NCBI GenBank assembly: GCA_014529385.2
Contig: CM043959.1
Coordinates: forward strand, 15,204,309-15,268,308
Length of the DNA stretch: 64,000 nt
Direction: 5' to 3'
Source of the DNA: Adiantum capillus-veneris
Lineage: Eukaryota; Streptophyta; Polypodiopsida; Polypodiales; Pteridaceae
Of the stretch, positions 10,514-22,133 are shown piece by piece. A program made the translations under genes and the position numbers. The notes under the pieces are model-generated. The model ran no database searches. It worked only from the letters and a program-made list of their open reading frames with translations, and had not been told where the DNA came from. The stretch's first letter is position 1. Each line of letters starts with the position of its first letter.

Positions 10514-12141
10514 TTCGGATCTTGGAGAATGTGCATCGATTATAGCACTCTCAACGAAATCACCATCAAGATCAGATTTTCGATTCCTAGGATCGATGAT
10601 ATACTCGACAAGTTACAAGGATCCTCGTGCTTTAGCAGGATTGACTTGAAGAGTGGATATCATCATCTAGATCAAGATAGCGCCAGGAGATGTCTACAAG
10701 ACAGCTTTTCGGACAACTTTTGGGTTATTTGAGTTTTTCGTGATGCCTTTTGGCTTAACCAATGCTCCTGCGACATTTAACCGGATGATGGACAGGATTT
10801 TTCGAGAATACAGGCTATTTGTTGGCACTTTCTTTGACGACATCATTGTTTTCTCCAAGAATGAGGCAGAACACAGAGATCATCTGCTTCAAGTCTTTCA
10901 GGCATTACGAGATCACACGTTAGTGATTAATGCAAAGAAAAGTGAATTTTTCCTACTAGAGACACACTTTTTGGGACACATTGTGTCAACAGCAGGAGTG
11001 CAATGGACCCCGCCAAGATAGAGACTATCCGTGATTGGCCCGATTTGAGGAATGTCCATGAAGTTGGAAGCTTCTTGGGACTGTGTTCGTACTACAGGCG
11101 GTTCATACGAAAGTTTGCAAAGGTTGCTTCCCCTTTGCATACCTTGACACAGAAAGGAGTACCTTTTTCGTGGGGACCCACAGAGGTGACTGCCTTTCGG
11201 ACATTGAAAGAGAAATTGACTACAGGACCAGATTTGACTTTGCCGGACTTGCAGAAGTCATTTGAAGTATATTGTCATGCTTGTGGTCGTAGTCTGGGTG
11301 CGGTCTTGATGCAAGAAGGCCATGTCATAGCTTACGAGAGCCGTTTGTTCTCTAGGCCGGAGATGACAGCACAGATCTATGAGAAAGAGATTTTGGCGGT
11401 TATCCATGCTCTTACTCAGTGGCGGCATTACCTACTCGGAGCGGATTTTACTATCTTTACAGACCATCAGAGTTTGCGCTACTTCTTGTCACAGAAGCGG
11501 CTTTCGGAAAAGCAAATGCGGTGGGCGAACATCTTGTCACAGTTCCACTTCCAGATTGTCCGTGTGCAGGGACAGAAGAATGTGGTGGCAGATGCTTTGT
11601 CTCGAAAACCGTTGGTTCTGGCTGTTTCCGCGATACATCATAGGAGCTTCGAGGATATGGTCGATCAGTATGCCACAGATACAGATTTTGCAGATATTTT
11701 CACACGGATACGGGATGGGGAGACAGTAGCTGGATACTCCCTTCAGGAAGGCTACTTGATGAAAAAGACTATGTTGTGCGTTACACAGCCGTTGAGGGAA
11801 AAGGTTATGACTGAATGCCACTGTCCACCTTTTATGGGTCACCGCGGCATTGCTACCACCATGAAAGGGGTAGAGAGATACTTCTTTTCGCCGTGACTCA
11901 AAAAGGACGTGGAAGAGTTGTGCGCAGTATGCCAGAAGGTCAAGTTTGACAAGCATAAGGCACAGGGATTGTTACACCCTTTACCCATACCCACCCACCC
12001 CTGGGAAAGTATTGCAATGGATTTCATTTTTGATCTCCCAAGAACACAGAATGATCACGATGATTTTCCGATTACATGGCGCGTCTGAGACGATTGTCTC
12101 CGACAGAGACCCCAGATTTATGAGTTTGTTTTGGAAGGCAA
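10514..12141 (+). pseudogene. Inverted gypsy pol fragment in element D
   Basis: Plus-strand RT begins abruptly at GSWRMCIDY and continues through [21 protein letters not shown] and GTFFDDIIVFSKN. RNase H follows (YEKEI, TDHQSLRYF, VADALSRKP), then integrase up to SDRDPRFMSLFWKA. There are frameshifts near 10670-10740 and near 10995, a TGA near 11894, and a deletion of the integrase core between MDFIFD and SDRDPR. It has no gag, protease or chromodomain. Its orientation is opposite to the LTRs, PBS and PPT around it. Confidence 0.85.
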
Positions 12142-12153
12142 GCTCTAATACCA
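12142..12153 (-). promoter_or_regulatory. PBS of element D
   Basis: GCTCTAATACCA on plus reads TGGTATTAGAGC on minus. This is 11 of 12 to the plant initiator-Met PBS, one base inside the LTR end. The pol fragment begins directly against it, leaving no leader. Confidence 0.75.
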
Positions 12154-12154
12154 C

Positions 12155-12723
12155 TGTAACAGACTTGGATACTCCAAGTCAAAAATCAATCGCGACAGCA
12201 CCAAATAACCACTTCAAAACAAATCACAGATCACAATAGATTTGCACTGGCCCGGCGGAGTTCCGTGCCTAGAGATATTGGCCCCAAAGACTAGCGTCCC
12301 TTTCGGTATTTCTTTTTGTATTAATCAATCATCAAAGTACAAGAGAGCGGTTAGGGTTTCACTCTCAGACTCTACGTCCAGATGCTCTGAGAAGTGAGGC
12401 CCTCACCACTAATTTAAAGATTACAAGGGATGCCCAAAAGCAGAGCCCCAAAAGCTTCAAATCAAAAGCAATTGCTCTCTCTCTCTCACAGAGAGTCAAA
12501 ACTTGAAAGCAAAAGCATTCTCTCTCTCTCTTTCTCATATTGTAGAGAAAAAGCAAAATTTGCGTCGCTCATCATTTTTCCAAAAAAAAAATAATAATAA
12601 TAATAAAGCCTCCGCGATTTCCGGAATTTAGGGTTTCTGGCAGAAATTAGGGTTTGCAGGAATTTTAGGGTTTCTGGCAGGAATTAGGATTTTTGCTGTC
12701 CGCCACGTCATCACTTTGTGACA
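12155..12723 (-). repeat. 5' LTR of element D
   Basis: 569 bp, flanked on the left by the PBS and on the right by the GTTCC target copy (12724-12728). It differs from its partner mainly in short CT-rich and AAT-repeat indels. Confidence 0.85.
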
Positions 12724-12728
12724 GTTCC

Positions 12729-13182
12729 TTGCAGCTAGAGGGATAGAGGCCCTGGACTGAGCCGTTGGCGTCTCTTTTCCTCTATGTGGCAGGGACCAGT
12801 CTGAGTGGACTTTGGACTCAGTAATGGAGTGTTGCAGGCACATGCCCTCGAGTTCTCTCACCACATGGGAGACCTCGGGGTTATAGACTTCGTAGAAACT
12901 TTGTGGCCGCTAGCCAAGTTCTCAGTGACACCTCCAGACTAGCACATTGTGGTACGCTTCTTTGCTGACACACAGAGCCCACCATGCTATGTATACATAC
13001 ATGAGGACTCTTGGACAGAGGAAGTTGCCTTGCGCACGGCACGCTCTTCTTGGGACTGGGCTAGACAGTCTTACAGTCACGCCTATCTTGGGGACACTCG
13101 GATGCAAAAACTCCCCATCCAAGCCAGCCTCGAAGATAGCGTGGTTAGCTGCTGCCGTAGCTTCAGTTCTCTCTCGTTCCCC
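12729..13182 (+). pseudogene. LINE ORF1 end / ORF2 leader
   Basis: Sequence resumes after the D target site. An open frame from 12949 (TTG-type start, VRFFADTQSPPCYVYIHED) is in phase with the ORF2 endonuclease that follows at 13183, so either ORF2 is N-terminally extended here or this is the read-through end of ORF1. I do not recognise a domain in it. Confidence 0.4.
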
Positions 13183-14587
13183 ATGAGGATTGTCTCATGG
13201 AACGTGCAAGCATTAGGTGGAGCCCAGTTTCAGCGCCAGCGGGGTCGATTGCGTCAAGAGCTTCATCGCTGCCTTGTGAGCAGAGAGATTGACCTTCCTA
13301 TGTTGCACGAGCATCATCTTTGTGAGAGCCGCATTCGACGATGTGGTCAACTTTTGCGTGGGCGGTTTGAGACATTTTGGTCAGTTGGATTTGGACCTGG
13401 GATATCCAGGGAGGGGTATGTATGACTATTGCGGACTCTTGGCAGCATGCCATTGTGGGCAGAGGTATTATTGTGTCTGGCAAGGCTCAATGGATTACTA
13501 TGCAGGTTCAGGGCTGCCTCTTGGGCTTCCTGAACATCTATGCGTCCAATGTGGCAAGTGCACGTGCAGAGTTTTGGCCTCACATTGTAGAGTCTCTGCC
13601 GCATGCAGAGCAATGGTGCATTGGGGGTGACTTCAACATGCTCGAGGATCCCTTTGACAGGACTGGAGGTAGCCATGCTATTGTGCACGAAGCTGAGTTG
13701 GCAGCCTGGAGAGAGGCTATGTATGACTTTGAGGGTTTCGGATGATTGGCAGTACTCTGGCTTTGTGAGGCCCCCAGACGGCTTGGCCTTCTCTCGCTTG
13801 GACCGCAGAGTGGGAGGAGTGGATCTATCTTGGATAGATCGCTTCTACGCTAGTGACCACATCTGTGACTTGGGTGGGTCAGTTTGCATCTTGGCTAGGA
13901 CATCTTTTTCGGACCATGCATTAGTGATCCTCACGGTGACAGATAGACAGAGGAGGGGGAGCACGATGTTGTGCATCCCTAAGAGGATCTTGTTGGACTC
14001 CGAGCTCAAAGAGCGAGTGGTGGCTCTTTGGACAGAGGGCTTGGACACCCAGGACTCTCTTGCTGGCCTATGGACTTGCTCAGCTTAGTCGTTTCTTTCT
14101 CCAGGAGTCTACGGCCCGCCTGGCAGCAGCGAGGGAGGAGAAGCAGCCTCTTTGACGGGGCGTTGCTTCCTTGCAGAGGATGCAAGAGCAGCACCCAAAC
14201 GGTCCTTGGTTGGAGGAGCAGTTGCAGGAGGCTCGCAAGGAGCTTGCAAGCATAGAGGAAAGGCGAGTTTGCTTTTCATCGACAAGCATCTCAGTGGACT
14301 CGGGTGGGTGAAAGGGTGACTGGGTCCTTTGAGGTAGTGGGACCTCGTCATGCGCACACCACTGTCAGCCAGTTGAAGAGACCTTACGGGTCAGTTGCTT
14401 CAGAGCCAGAGAGCATGCGTGCAGTTGCTACTGACTTTTACCGTGACCTGTTGTCAACAGAGCCTGAGTCAGAGCGTTAGGATGCATGCAGAGAGCCGAT
14501 TTCGGCACACATGCCTTGTCTTGTGACTAAGGAAGGAGATGCGCCAGAGGCTTGAGCTGCCTCTCCAGCTAGAGGAGCTCCATGCGG
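13183..14587 (+). pseudogene. LINE ORF2: AP-like endonuclease
   Basis: MRIVSWNVQALGG begins a typical exonuclease-endonuclease-phosphatase domain. Later frames give CIGGDFNMLEDPFDRTGG, SRLDRRVGGVDLSWIDRFYAS and FSDHALVIL, the N-terminal Asn, GDFN and SDH landmarks of LINE endonucleases. Breaks occur near 13425, 13740 and 14088. The 14090-14587 stretch is heavily disrupted. In living L1 elements this domain nicks target DNA to prime reverse transcription. Solo LTR B1 interrupts it after TGCGG (14583-14587). Confidence 0.8.
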
Positions 14588-16202
14588 TGAAACCGGTCCG
14601 TGGGGCGGTAGGCCTTGGCTTTCACCCAAAACTCTTTACTTTAGACACACACGCACAGAGAACTTGCAAAGGTAACCTGTAACTAGATTAACACTTAAAA
14701 CACAAACACGGCTCAGAAGCTAGAATGCTCCAAGCAGACGCCGACAACCTGTAGGCCCCAAAATTGCCGCCCCTTTCGGTATTTCTTTATTCTTTAAGAG
14801 GGCAGCTTACAAGAAGATGCCTGGGAATTCTTTACCTGTATCCAGCTAGATACCACCTATTCTGGCAAAATTTCGACAACATAACAATCCCAAAACTTGC
14901 CCGAAACTAATTCCCTTTGCTGGAACTCACTTCCACTCACATAAACTCTCTGATTTCTGCCCAAAAACAGTAAATTCAGCACGCTGTATTCACTGGTTTC
15001 TGCCCTGTTTTCAGCCCTAAACAGTCCCTGAACTGTCCTCTAACAGTGGGGCATTGTTCCCAATGGTTCTGGCATTCGTACTGCTGAAAAACAGTCCAAA
15101 TTCAGCGCATAACCAGCGCTGAAAACGCACCTGCACGGTGAGGTTATCACCCTCACCAGTGCCTCCTTTTGGAGCAATAGTTAGCTACTCCTGTTCCTAC
15201 TCAGAGAGGCTCTTGCCTCAGCAAAAACGCATAAGACCTCGCACCTGTACATGAGTCAAATGAAGAGCCCTCTTGTGGGGCATCACATTACTGCACGTAG
15301 GGAAGAGAGAGAGCAGTGTGAGGTGTGCAGGACATGACTTCTTGCACCACACTGTACATAAGAGGGAAAGCTTGCAGTCAATAGCTCTTAACCTGTGACA
15401 GCTTGCAAATGAGGCCCCTCTCAGCTAGAAATCGAGCACCCCTTTTGTTGCATGAGGAAAGTACACAGAAAGGTGCCACTTGGCACATTTAAAAGCAATT
15501 TCCCGTTTCGGGGTTGCGGCTTAAAAATCTCCCAACTGGTTGCCCATTTGACTTTGCAGTAGAGTTCTAAAATGTTCCCCTTGTCATTCCGGAGGTAATG
15601 ACGCGAACAGATACCCAAAATAGCAATTCCCTAAATTTTAGGAGATGCTTCCGTTGGGCTCCCATTGGTCTTCTGACCATCTATCCCCATTGGGACCGTA
15701 TCCAAAAATGCAATGTGGCCCCACCTTGGCATTGTACCTTTATTGAGTTCACTTCCTAGTATCCACCAACTTGCTAAGTGCGACGGGGGACCTACATAAT
15801 CTTGAACTGAGCCTAGACATCCTTATACTATACGAGTTCGAGTGCCGACAAACTTCCCGTCTGCGCGTGAAAGTACCGTTCACATCGGCCATACAATGTC
15901 CGACCATTTGCAACTTCAAAGAGAGGGTCTCAAAAATATGCTCATATTTCATTGTCTTGTTTTATGCATTGGTTTATATAGGGAGTACATTAAGTATTAT
16001 GAGAGATTGTTAGTCCATGAGATAACCAATCATTGCTTTCATGTGTGTTTTGCAAATGATTATCATTGTTTCAGTATAGAAGTTGATTATTCTTTGTAGC
16101 ATTTTAAAATAGATGTGTCTTATGGTTGGTCTCAAAAATAAAACGAAAATCATTGGAAAGAAACCAACAACTAAGGCTAGCAGTTGCCACGTCCTCGTGA
16201 CA
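14588..16202 (-). mobile_element. Solo LTR B1 in LINE ORF2; TSD TGCGG
   Basis: 1615 bp with exact 5-bp flanks TGCGG (14583-14587 and 16203-16207). On minus it starts TGTCACGAGGACGTGGC and ends GGTTTCA, matching B2 (26940-28038) and B3 (31095-32634) at both ends. Its middle (about 14800-15170) differs from both. It carries the shared GGCGCC-like block (here GCCGCCCC, about 14763-14795) and a 189-bp insert at 15939-16127. No PBS or internal part remains. Confidence 0.85.
15939..16127. mobile_element. 189-bp AT-rich insert with 13-bp direct repeats
   Basis: GGTCTCAAAAATA occurs at 15926-15938 and 16128-16140, flanking an AT-rich 189-bp block absent from LTR B2 at the same place. Length and target repeat size fit a short retroposon or a MITE-like insertion. 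No terminal inverted repeat, Pol III box or poly(A) tail was recognised, so the class is open. Confidence 0.45.
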
Positions 16203-16207
16203 TGCGG

Positions 16208-18030
16208 CCCTCAGAGCACTTCCCCAAGGTAGTTGTCCTGGTGAGGATGGTTTGACTCCCAGTTTTTTCTTAGAGTACTGGGACTTGCTGGGCTCAGACC
16301 TTTGCAGCGCTTTTCAGTACATCTTGCACACAAGAGAGATGCCTGACAGCATGAGTGAGGGCTTGATCTACCTCATTCCCAAGGAGGATGGCTCCTTGGA
16401 TAAAATTCGGCAGTGACGACCCATTGTCATCCTCAATTGAGCCTAGAAAATTCTAGCCAAGGCTCTCCGTTTGAGGATTCGGCCACTTCTAGAGAGCATT
16501 ATACATGGGACCCAGACAGGTTTTGTCAAGGAGCGCAGTATCCTTGACAACATCTTCACTTTTTTGGAGGCATCTGCCCTCGTGCGCCTATGAGGTGAGG
16601 ATCTGGTGATACTTCTTCTCGATTTTAAGGAGACGTACGACAGAGTTGACTTGGACTTCTTGGAGGGTACTCTACCTAGGATGAGCTTCTCAGATGCTTG
16701 CATCAGAGGTGTGTCATCTCTCTACACGCATACACACAGTCGGGTGCTTTTGTCAAGAGTTAGAGGAGACCGCTTCATGCTCCCACACTCAATCAAACAG
16801 GGCTGCCCTCTAGCCCCCTTTCTCTTTCTGTTCTATGCTGAGGTGATGAGCAGATTCTTAGTTTCACAACACGTTGGTTTACGTGGCTTAGCGCTCCCTA
16901 TTCGGGGCGATGAGTTACTGGATGCTAAGTTTGTTGACGACTCAGCTTTGTACTTGGAGGGCCAGGAGGCCAACTTACATATGTGTGAGTAGGCTCTTGA
17001 GTCCTTTTGTTGTGCATCAGGCGCATTGATCAACTGGAGGAAGACAGTGGCTTTCTGGGTTGGCAATGCTCCTACGCTTGATTGGCTGCCATGTGAGGGT
17101 TTAGATGGATTCCCCTAGGGACTGCAGTTCGCTACTTGGGCTCTCAGGTTGGCTTAGACTTGTCTCCTGAGCAGCAGATTGCTCCCCTCCTCCTGTCCAT
17201 CAGGAGGAAGTTGCTACATTGGAGTTCGGCACGACTCTCTTTGGCAGGCAGAGTTGTAGTGGCCAACCAGGTGGTGTTGGCTACTATGTGGTACATTACA
17301 TCTTGTTGGATCTTCTCAAGTTCCTACATCAGCCAGGTAGAGAGGCTGATCAAGAACTTTCTTTGGTCAGGGCGCGACACTCGAGTAGCCCAGGCCAGAG
17401 TAGCATGGCAGGTCGTCACTCTACCTTGTTCTCAAGGGGGGTTATGGATCATAGACCCAGCACAGTAGAGCAGAGCCCTTCTTGAGAAGTTTGTGGTCAA
17501 AGGACTCCTTCCAAGGGAGGAGCCCTGAAGGGAGTTTTTGCTTCAACGGCTTAGAGCTCGAGTGCCTCAGGCAGGAGGCCCTTGGAGACCTTTCGTCAGA
17601 TGGATCTTTACAGAGATACGCAAAGTTGGTCTGAGCAGGAGACTGGAAGATCGTTTTGTTGTGAGTCTGTTTCGCTCTTGGGAGTAGTTGCGGAGAGGCC
17701 TGGAGCAGCACCAGCCCACCTACATGGAGGAGCGCTTGAGACAGCCCCTTGTTTGGAACCCCATGGTCAACACTCAAAGAGGCCACTTGGTTGGTAGTAG
17801 GCCTCATGTTTCTTCGGGTCCCATGGCAGAGGGTCCAACACGCACTCTAGGTGACTGGCTTCAATTCTCAGGTTTGCCAAAGGACTTACAGAGCATCCAA
17901 TAAAAGAGCATGAGAAAGGTGCATAGCATGTGTCAGGACATCACAGAGGCAGTACCAGCTAGCTGAGTGGCTCACACCTCTAGAGAGAGCAGCTCCCAAA
18001 TGGATGGGGGCCTTCACGCAACTCGAGGCT
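16208..18030 (+). pseudogene. LINE ORF2: reverse transcriptase and C-terminal region
   Basis: LIYLIPKEDGSLDKIRQ and TQTGFVKERSILDNI start the LINE RT. LLLDFKETYDRVD, SIKQGCPLAPFLF and the catalytic box in the form FVDD (about 16930-16945) follow. Next come LDLSPEQQIAPLLLSIRRKL, SARLSLAGRVVVANQVVLA and SQGGLWIIDPAQ, the usual connection region of plant L1 ORF2. Many in-frame stops (for example in IRQ-stop-RPIVI, near 16416) show a pseudogene. It ends at 18030 against a truncated C-family LTR. Confidence 0.85.
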
Positions 18031-18455
18031 GCTTGGAGGGAAGGTCCACCAAGGCTTGGTCTTGCTGAAAAGTTGCTTGCTGAGCTTGGCTCCTGTTGCC
18101 TCTTCTGCCATTTAGTGCTAGCTCTAGTTTGCTTATATACAAACTTAGCAAAATTGCCCTACCTACTTTCCAACAAAAGTCACTTAAAAATAATAAGTGA
18201 AAAGTGTCAAAAATAGGTAAAATAGGCTAAATGCACTGGAAAATTCCCCTGATGGATTCTGATGGGAATGCTTATGATCATGCTGTGTGCAACCAGAGGA
18301 TATACATCTATACTAAGTGACTGGGCATGCACGGTCTACGAATAGACTCACAAAAGTGTCATACCACTTCTAAATCTAAACTGACTTAACTGACTGAACC
18401 CTGATCATGTTGTAGCTTGTCCACGGACACATAGGGCTGGATGTGTCACGTGACA
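18031..18455 (-). repeat. C1 LTR fragment L1 (3' LTR, truncated)
   Basis: It begins on minus with TGTCACGTGACAC at 18455, next to PPT AAAAAGGAGGGGA (18456-18468), and is cut at 18031 against LINE sequence. It covers U3 and the TATATAAG-type promoter region only. Confidence 0.8.
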
Positions 18456-18466
18456 TCCCCTCCTTT

Positions 18467-19615
18467 TTAAAGTGAGATACTGGTATCCAGCTGTATGGTG
18501 TCGAGGGAGATCGCCAATAGCATCCGGAATCCTCGAAGGGACTCCTTGCCGACCCACTCTGATGTGTGGATCGTGCCGTTCTTGAACTTCATAAAGATCT
18601 GCAACGCTTGCTTCTTTGGAACGCGCCAAAAGCGACACAAAGTCTCCTGTGGTTCCTTCGATGCTTCAACTTCGTCGAGTGTCATGCTTCTTTCTTCTTC
18701 AAGAATCTCCATGGCTGAAAATTCCTGAAACCATTTCCAACACAAAACCATGAACATACCTATTCCATGTAAAGTGAGTGGAAAAAATCTCATCTTCCTC
18801 AAAGACTGTGCATGCAATGTAGCTGAACAAAGAGACGGAGTGACAAACCGTTCATCAAACACATGCAAACAATGAGATCGAATCTTCCTCTTACGATCTA
18901 GAGCAATCAATTGTGGCAATTCACAACGGAAATGCGCATGCTTGGTACTCATATTGTCATGTGCTCTCTCTACAAATGTGTCATGCCGAGGAAGAGACAT
19001 AGAATGCGACTTCCTTGAATGCATACTTTTCAGCTTTTCATGAACAATCCGCATACATTCGTGCTAATCCATGAGTGAAACGTGCTCAACGTACAATATG
19101 TCATGCCTAGGACAAGGGATCACATAAAGACGCTGACTAAAATACAGGAAACGATCACGAATGAAACACTCAAACAATGAGTGCGTATCAATCATGCGAA
19201 CACATAATACTTCCTGTGAGGGATCTTTGGACCTAGGCTCGAGAGCCAAGATCGCTTCTTCCTGAATGATCGAATCGTCCTGTGGGGGTTCTTTGGACCT
19301 CGACTCGAAAGCCAAGATCGGTTCTTCATGATTGATCGAATCTACAACGAGGTTAGCTTCGCTAGAAAAAGCATCCACTAACACATCATCCTTGTGAACA
19401 ATCACATCATCTTCATGCAACTCATCATGCTTGTGAGAAATCACATCTTGATCATGCAAATCATCATGCTTGTGAGAAATCACATCTTGATCATGCTCAT
19501 CATTATCATCCAAATCATTATGCTTATCATCATGCAAATCTTGTGTGTCATGCTTGGAAGAAGAAGAGATTGAGAGAGTCTTCTTTTCCCGAATCCTTTC
19601 AATCTTGTCCTGCAT
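18467..19615 (-). pseudogene. C1 acidic-repeat / unknown-domain / chromodomain-like ORF
   Basis: From 19615 the frame encodes the Asp/His-rich repeat (DLHDDKHNDLDDNDEHD), then an unrecognised region starting CVRMIDTHSLFECFIRDRF, and ends with FMKFKNGTIHTSEW near 18560. One stop (TAG near 19066, where C3 has GAG) is the only break between the two frames 19615-19064 and 19054-18467. It is closely similar to 46670-47786 (C2) and 55080-56232 (C3). The tail KFK-x6-SEW-x3-ESL resembles the KFKNY...W..EHEL core of the chromodomain at 30680-30800. The function of the middle is unknown. Confidence 0.7.
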
Positions 19616-20370
19616 ATTAGCAATGAGAGAGGGAGAACAAACAATGTCCTCTCAATGAACGAACAATGTCCTCTCCAATGAATGAATGACAAAATAAGCA
19701 TTAAATTGATGCAACCAAGAATGAATAACCGTAGCATCCATCTTACCATCATACTTACTGAAGTCAACTTCTCTATGACTGGATGGTTGGAATCTGCATC
19801 GTGGTTTGCGCCACTTGAGAAACTCCCACGATCTTTAGCTGGTTCGGATTTCGAGGCAAGTACTTGTCGAACCAATTCTTGAGTGCGTAGTTCTCTTTGA
19901 GCCTCTCGCTCAATCTCCAAGGCCACTCTTTGAGCTACACGCTCGGCCTCCAAGGTTGCGCTTCGTGCTGCCGCTTCCTCCTTTCTTTGTTCTTTTCTTT
20001 CTTTTCGTTCGTCACGATCGCGTTCCAAAGCAATGTGAGTCTCTTCTTGTTTGGCCATCATGCTAATGCGATTGGCTTCTTGTTGTGCGGCAATTCTTCC
20101 GTTTCTTTCGTTGCGCTCGCGGTCCTTAGCTTCCTGATGTTCTGCTTTTCTTGCTAGTTGTGCCAACGCAACTCGATTCGTTTCTTGTTGTTGTGCCATC
20201 ATGTCCAGCATCGACTTGACCATCTCCTCCATAGAAGTTGGTACAACTCGTGGCGTAGATGGTGAAGGGGGAGGGTCGGAAAAATCTCTTGGTGGGGAGA
20301 ACTCTTCATCGCCTCTCTCATGCTCACCACCTGTATGCGAAGTATCCATTCCGCTTCGGGTGATGACCAT
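19480..20370 (-). pseudogene. C1 gag N-terminal region, deleted
   Basis: MVITRSGMDTSHTGGEHERG starts the same gag as in C2 and C3. A Glu/Arg/Gln-rich coiled-coil-like stretch follows (about residues 50-150). After the first residues of the capsid domain, sequence jumps to the region just before the acidic repeat in another frame. The deletion therefore removed most of gag, the zinc knuckle and the protease, which C2 retains. Confidence 0.7.
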
Positions 20371-20787
20371 GCACTAGGGTCTTGGGTTCTTGGGTTCTTG
20401 GGTTCTTGAGGGTCTTGAGGCTCTTGAGATTCTTGAGGTTCTTGAGGTTTTCTTTCCATTGCAAACCGTGTTTGAGAAGGATCTTCTCTTCACCCGAGTT
20501 CTACTCCTTTCCGTGGGCGCACCCCTTGGCGGCCTTGCGCTCACACCAAGGTTGCTTTTTCCCACCTCACGTCGAGTGGCCGGCCGCTAAGTGCACGGTC
20601 TGATCTCAATGAGGAAAAGAGACACAAGGGGAGGTTGGACAAGCCCTTCTTTCTTGGGATTCCTGTCAAAAACACGATTAGTAATCGACACGCCCAAGCG
20701 AACTTGGGTTCGTGCGACCTCAACAAGCAAAAAAAAAATATGTGGTTCTTGTGGTTCTTTCCTTGAGTGATACAGAACACTGCCAAA

Positions 20788-20799
20788 GCTCTGATACCA
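20788..20799 (-). promoter_or_regulatory. PBS of C1
   Basis: GCTCTGATACCA on plus is the exact complement of TGGTATCAGAGC, the plant initiator-Met primer site, one base inside LTR L2. Confidence 0.85.
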
Positions 20800-20800
20800 A

Positions 20801-21996
20801 TGTAAGGTACAACGGAATGAATGTTTGCGCTTTGCTCAAGATGAGTGCTCCGAACTGTGCTCAAGATTCCATTTGTTCTCATGGAAGGTAGAGCCTTCCG
20901 TTCTTAATGAGAAAGTGCTATGATCACAAACAAAGTGAATGGACACTGTGCGTGCAAGTGTATGAGACTAAGAGATAGAGAGAGAGAAGAGAGATACGAC
21001 ACCAGAGACGTTGTAAAACCCTCCTCTGAAGGCCCCACTCTCGTCGGCGAGAGTGGTCTACTTATGATTGCACAAACTGGTACAAATGGAATGCATGAGA
21101 CTCATGCAAGTCTAGGCTATGTCGACAATGATGACGGGGATGACGAAGTCGACCTAAGGGCTGAAATCTGCAATCTTTTATCTGCTGTCCAAAAACGCTA
21201 TGGGCTGAAATCTACGACTAGTCCAAAAACGCTGATTTGGGGGCTGTTTTCTGTGGGTCTTTGACGATGAAAATCTGCAGGTTTAGGGCTGAAAACTGAG
21301 GTTTCTTAAGGCTGAAAACTGATGGTCATTCCGGGCTGAATCTGCTACCTTTAGGGGGCTGAATCTGCAACTACTTCATTGCTGAAAATCGTTGCATTGC
21401 TGTGGGTGGAAAACGCTAGTCATGGGCTCCCAAAAACGCAAGGTGCTGTGGGATGCTGCAAGGAGATCTGATTCAAAAACGCTATCTGCTGGGACTTGTT
21501 GGCGAGAGTGTGATGATGCAAAACGCCAGACTAAGATGCTTTCAGAAAACGCTAGGGGAAGGAGGGTCTGCTGCTTAGAGGGAAGGTCCACCAAGGCTTG
21601 GTCTTGCTGAGAAGTTGCCTGTTGAGCTTGGCTCCTGTTGCCTCTTCTACCATTTAGTGCTAGCTCTAGTTTGCTTATATATAAACTTAGCAAAATTGCC
21701 CTACCTACTTTCCAACAAAAGTCACTTAAAAATAAGTAGTAAAATATATCAAAAATAGGTAAAATAGGCTAAATGCACTGGAAAATTCCTTGATGGATTC
21801 TGATGGGAATGCTTATGATCATGTTGCGTGCAACCAAAGGATATGCATCTATACTAAGTGACTGGGCATGCACGGTCTACAAATAGACTCACAAAAGTGC
21901 CAGATTACTTCTAAATCTAGACTGACTTGACTGATTGAACCCTGATCATGCTCTAGCTTGTCCACGGACACATAGGGCTGGATGTGTCACGTGACA
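20801..21996 (-). repeat. C1 full LTR L2
   Basis: 1196 bp. It contains the hairpin CCACTCTCG-TCGG-CGAGAGTGG (21035-21056), many AAAACGCT (minus AGCGTTTT) motifs between 21180 and 21560, and a TATATAAG-type box near 21680. The right edge is followed by the PPT of a second internal scrap (21997-22013). Confidence 0.85.
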
Positions 21997-22133
21997 TCCC
22001 CTCCTTCTCAAAGTGAGGTACTAGTACCGAGTTGCATGGCGTCGAGGGAGATCACCAATAGCATCCGGAATCCTGGAAGGGACTCCTCGCCGGCCCACTC
22101 TGATGTGTGGGTCGTGCAGTACTTAAACTTCAT
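21997..22133 (-). other. C-family internal scrap (3' end of ORF plus PPT)
   Basis: The sequence matches the last part of the C-family ORF (chromodomain-like tail) and the PPT. It then jumps directly into the middle of LTR L3 at GAAGTTGCCTG. Confidence 0.65.

Larger units (their letters stand above)
9768..12723 (-). mobile_element. LTR element D with inverted pol inside; TSD GTTCC
   Basis: GTTCC flanks it exactly (9763-9767 and 12724-12728). On the minus strand, the 5' LTR is 12723-12155, PBS TGGTATTAGAGC is 12153-12142 (one mismatch to the initiator-Met type), and the PPT TCAAGAGGGGGGTA is next to the 3' LTR (10317-9768). The only coding material inside (10514-12141) reads on the opposite strand to the LTR signals. 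The internal part is only 1.84 kb. It integrated as one unit, so the odd arrangement was either present at insertion or arose by a later internal inversion. Confidence 0.8.

Noticed and set aside
14006-14357. Overlapping plus and minus frames after the LINE endonuclease
   Set aside because: Mutually exclusive shadows in a heavily mutated part of ORF2.
18405-18638. Minus ORF ending in LTR sequence (also 47376-47840)
   Set aside because: A frameshifted reading of the C-family ORF tail that runs into the LTR. The C3 frame shows the intended one.
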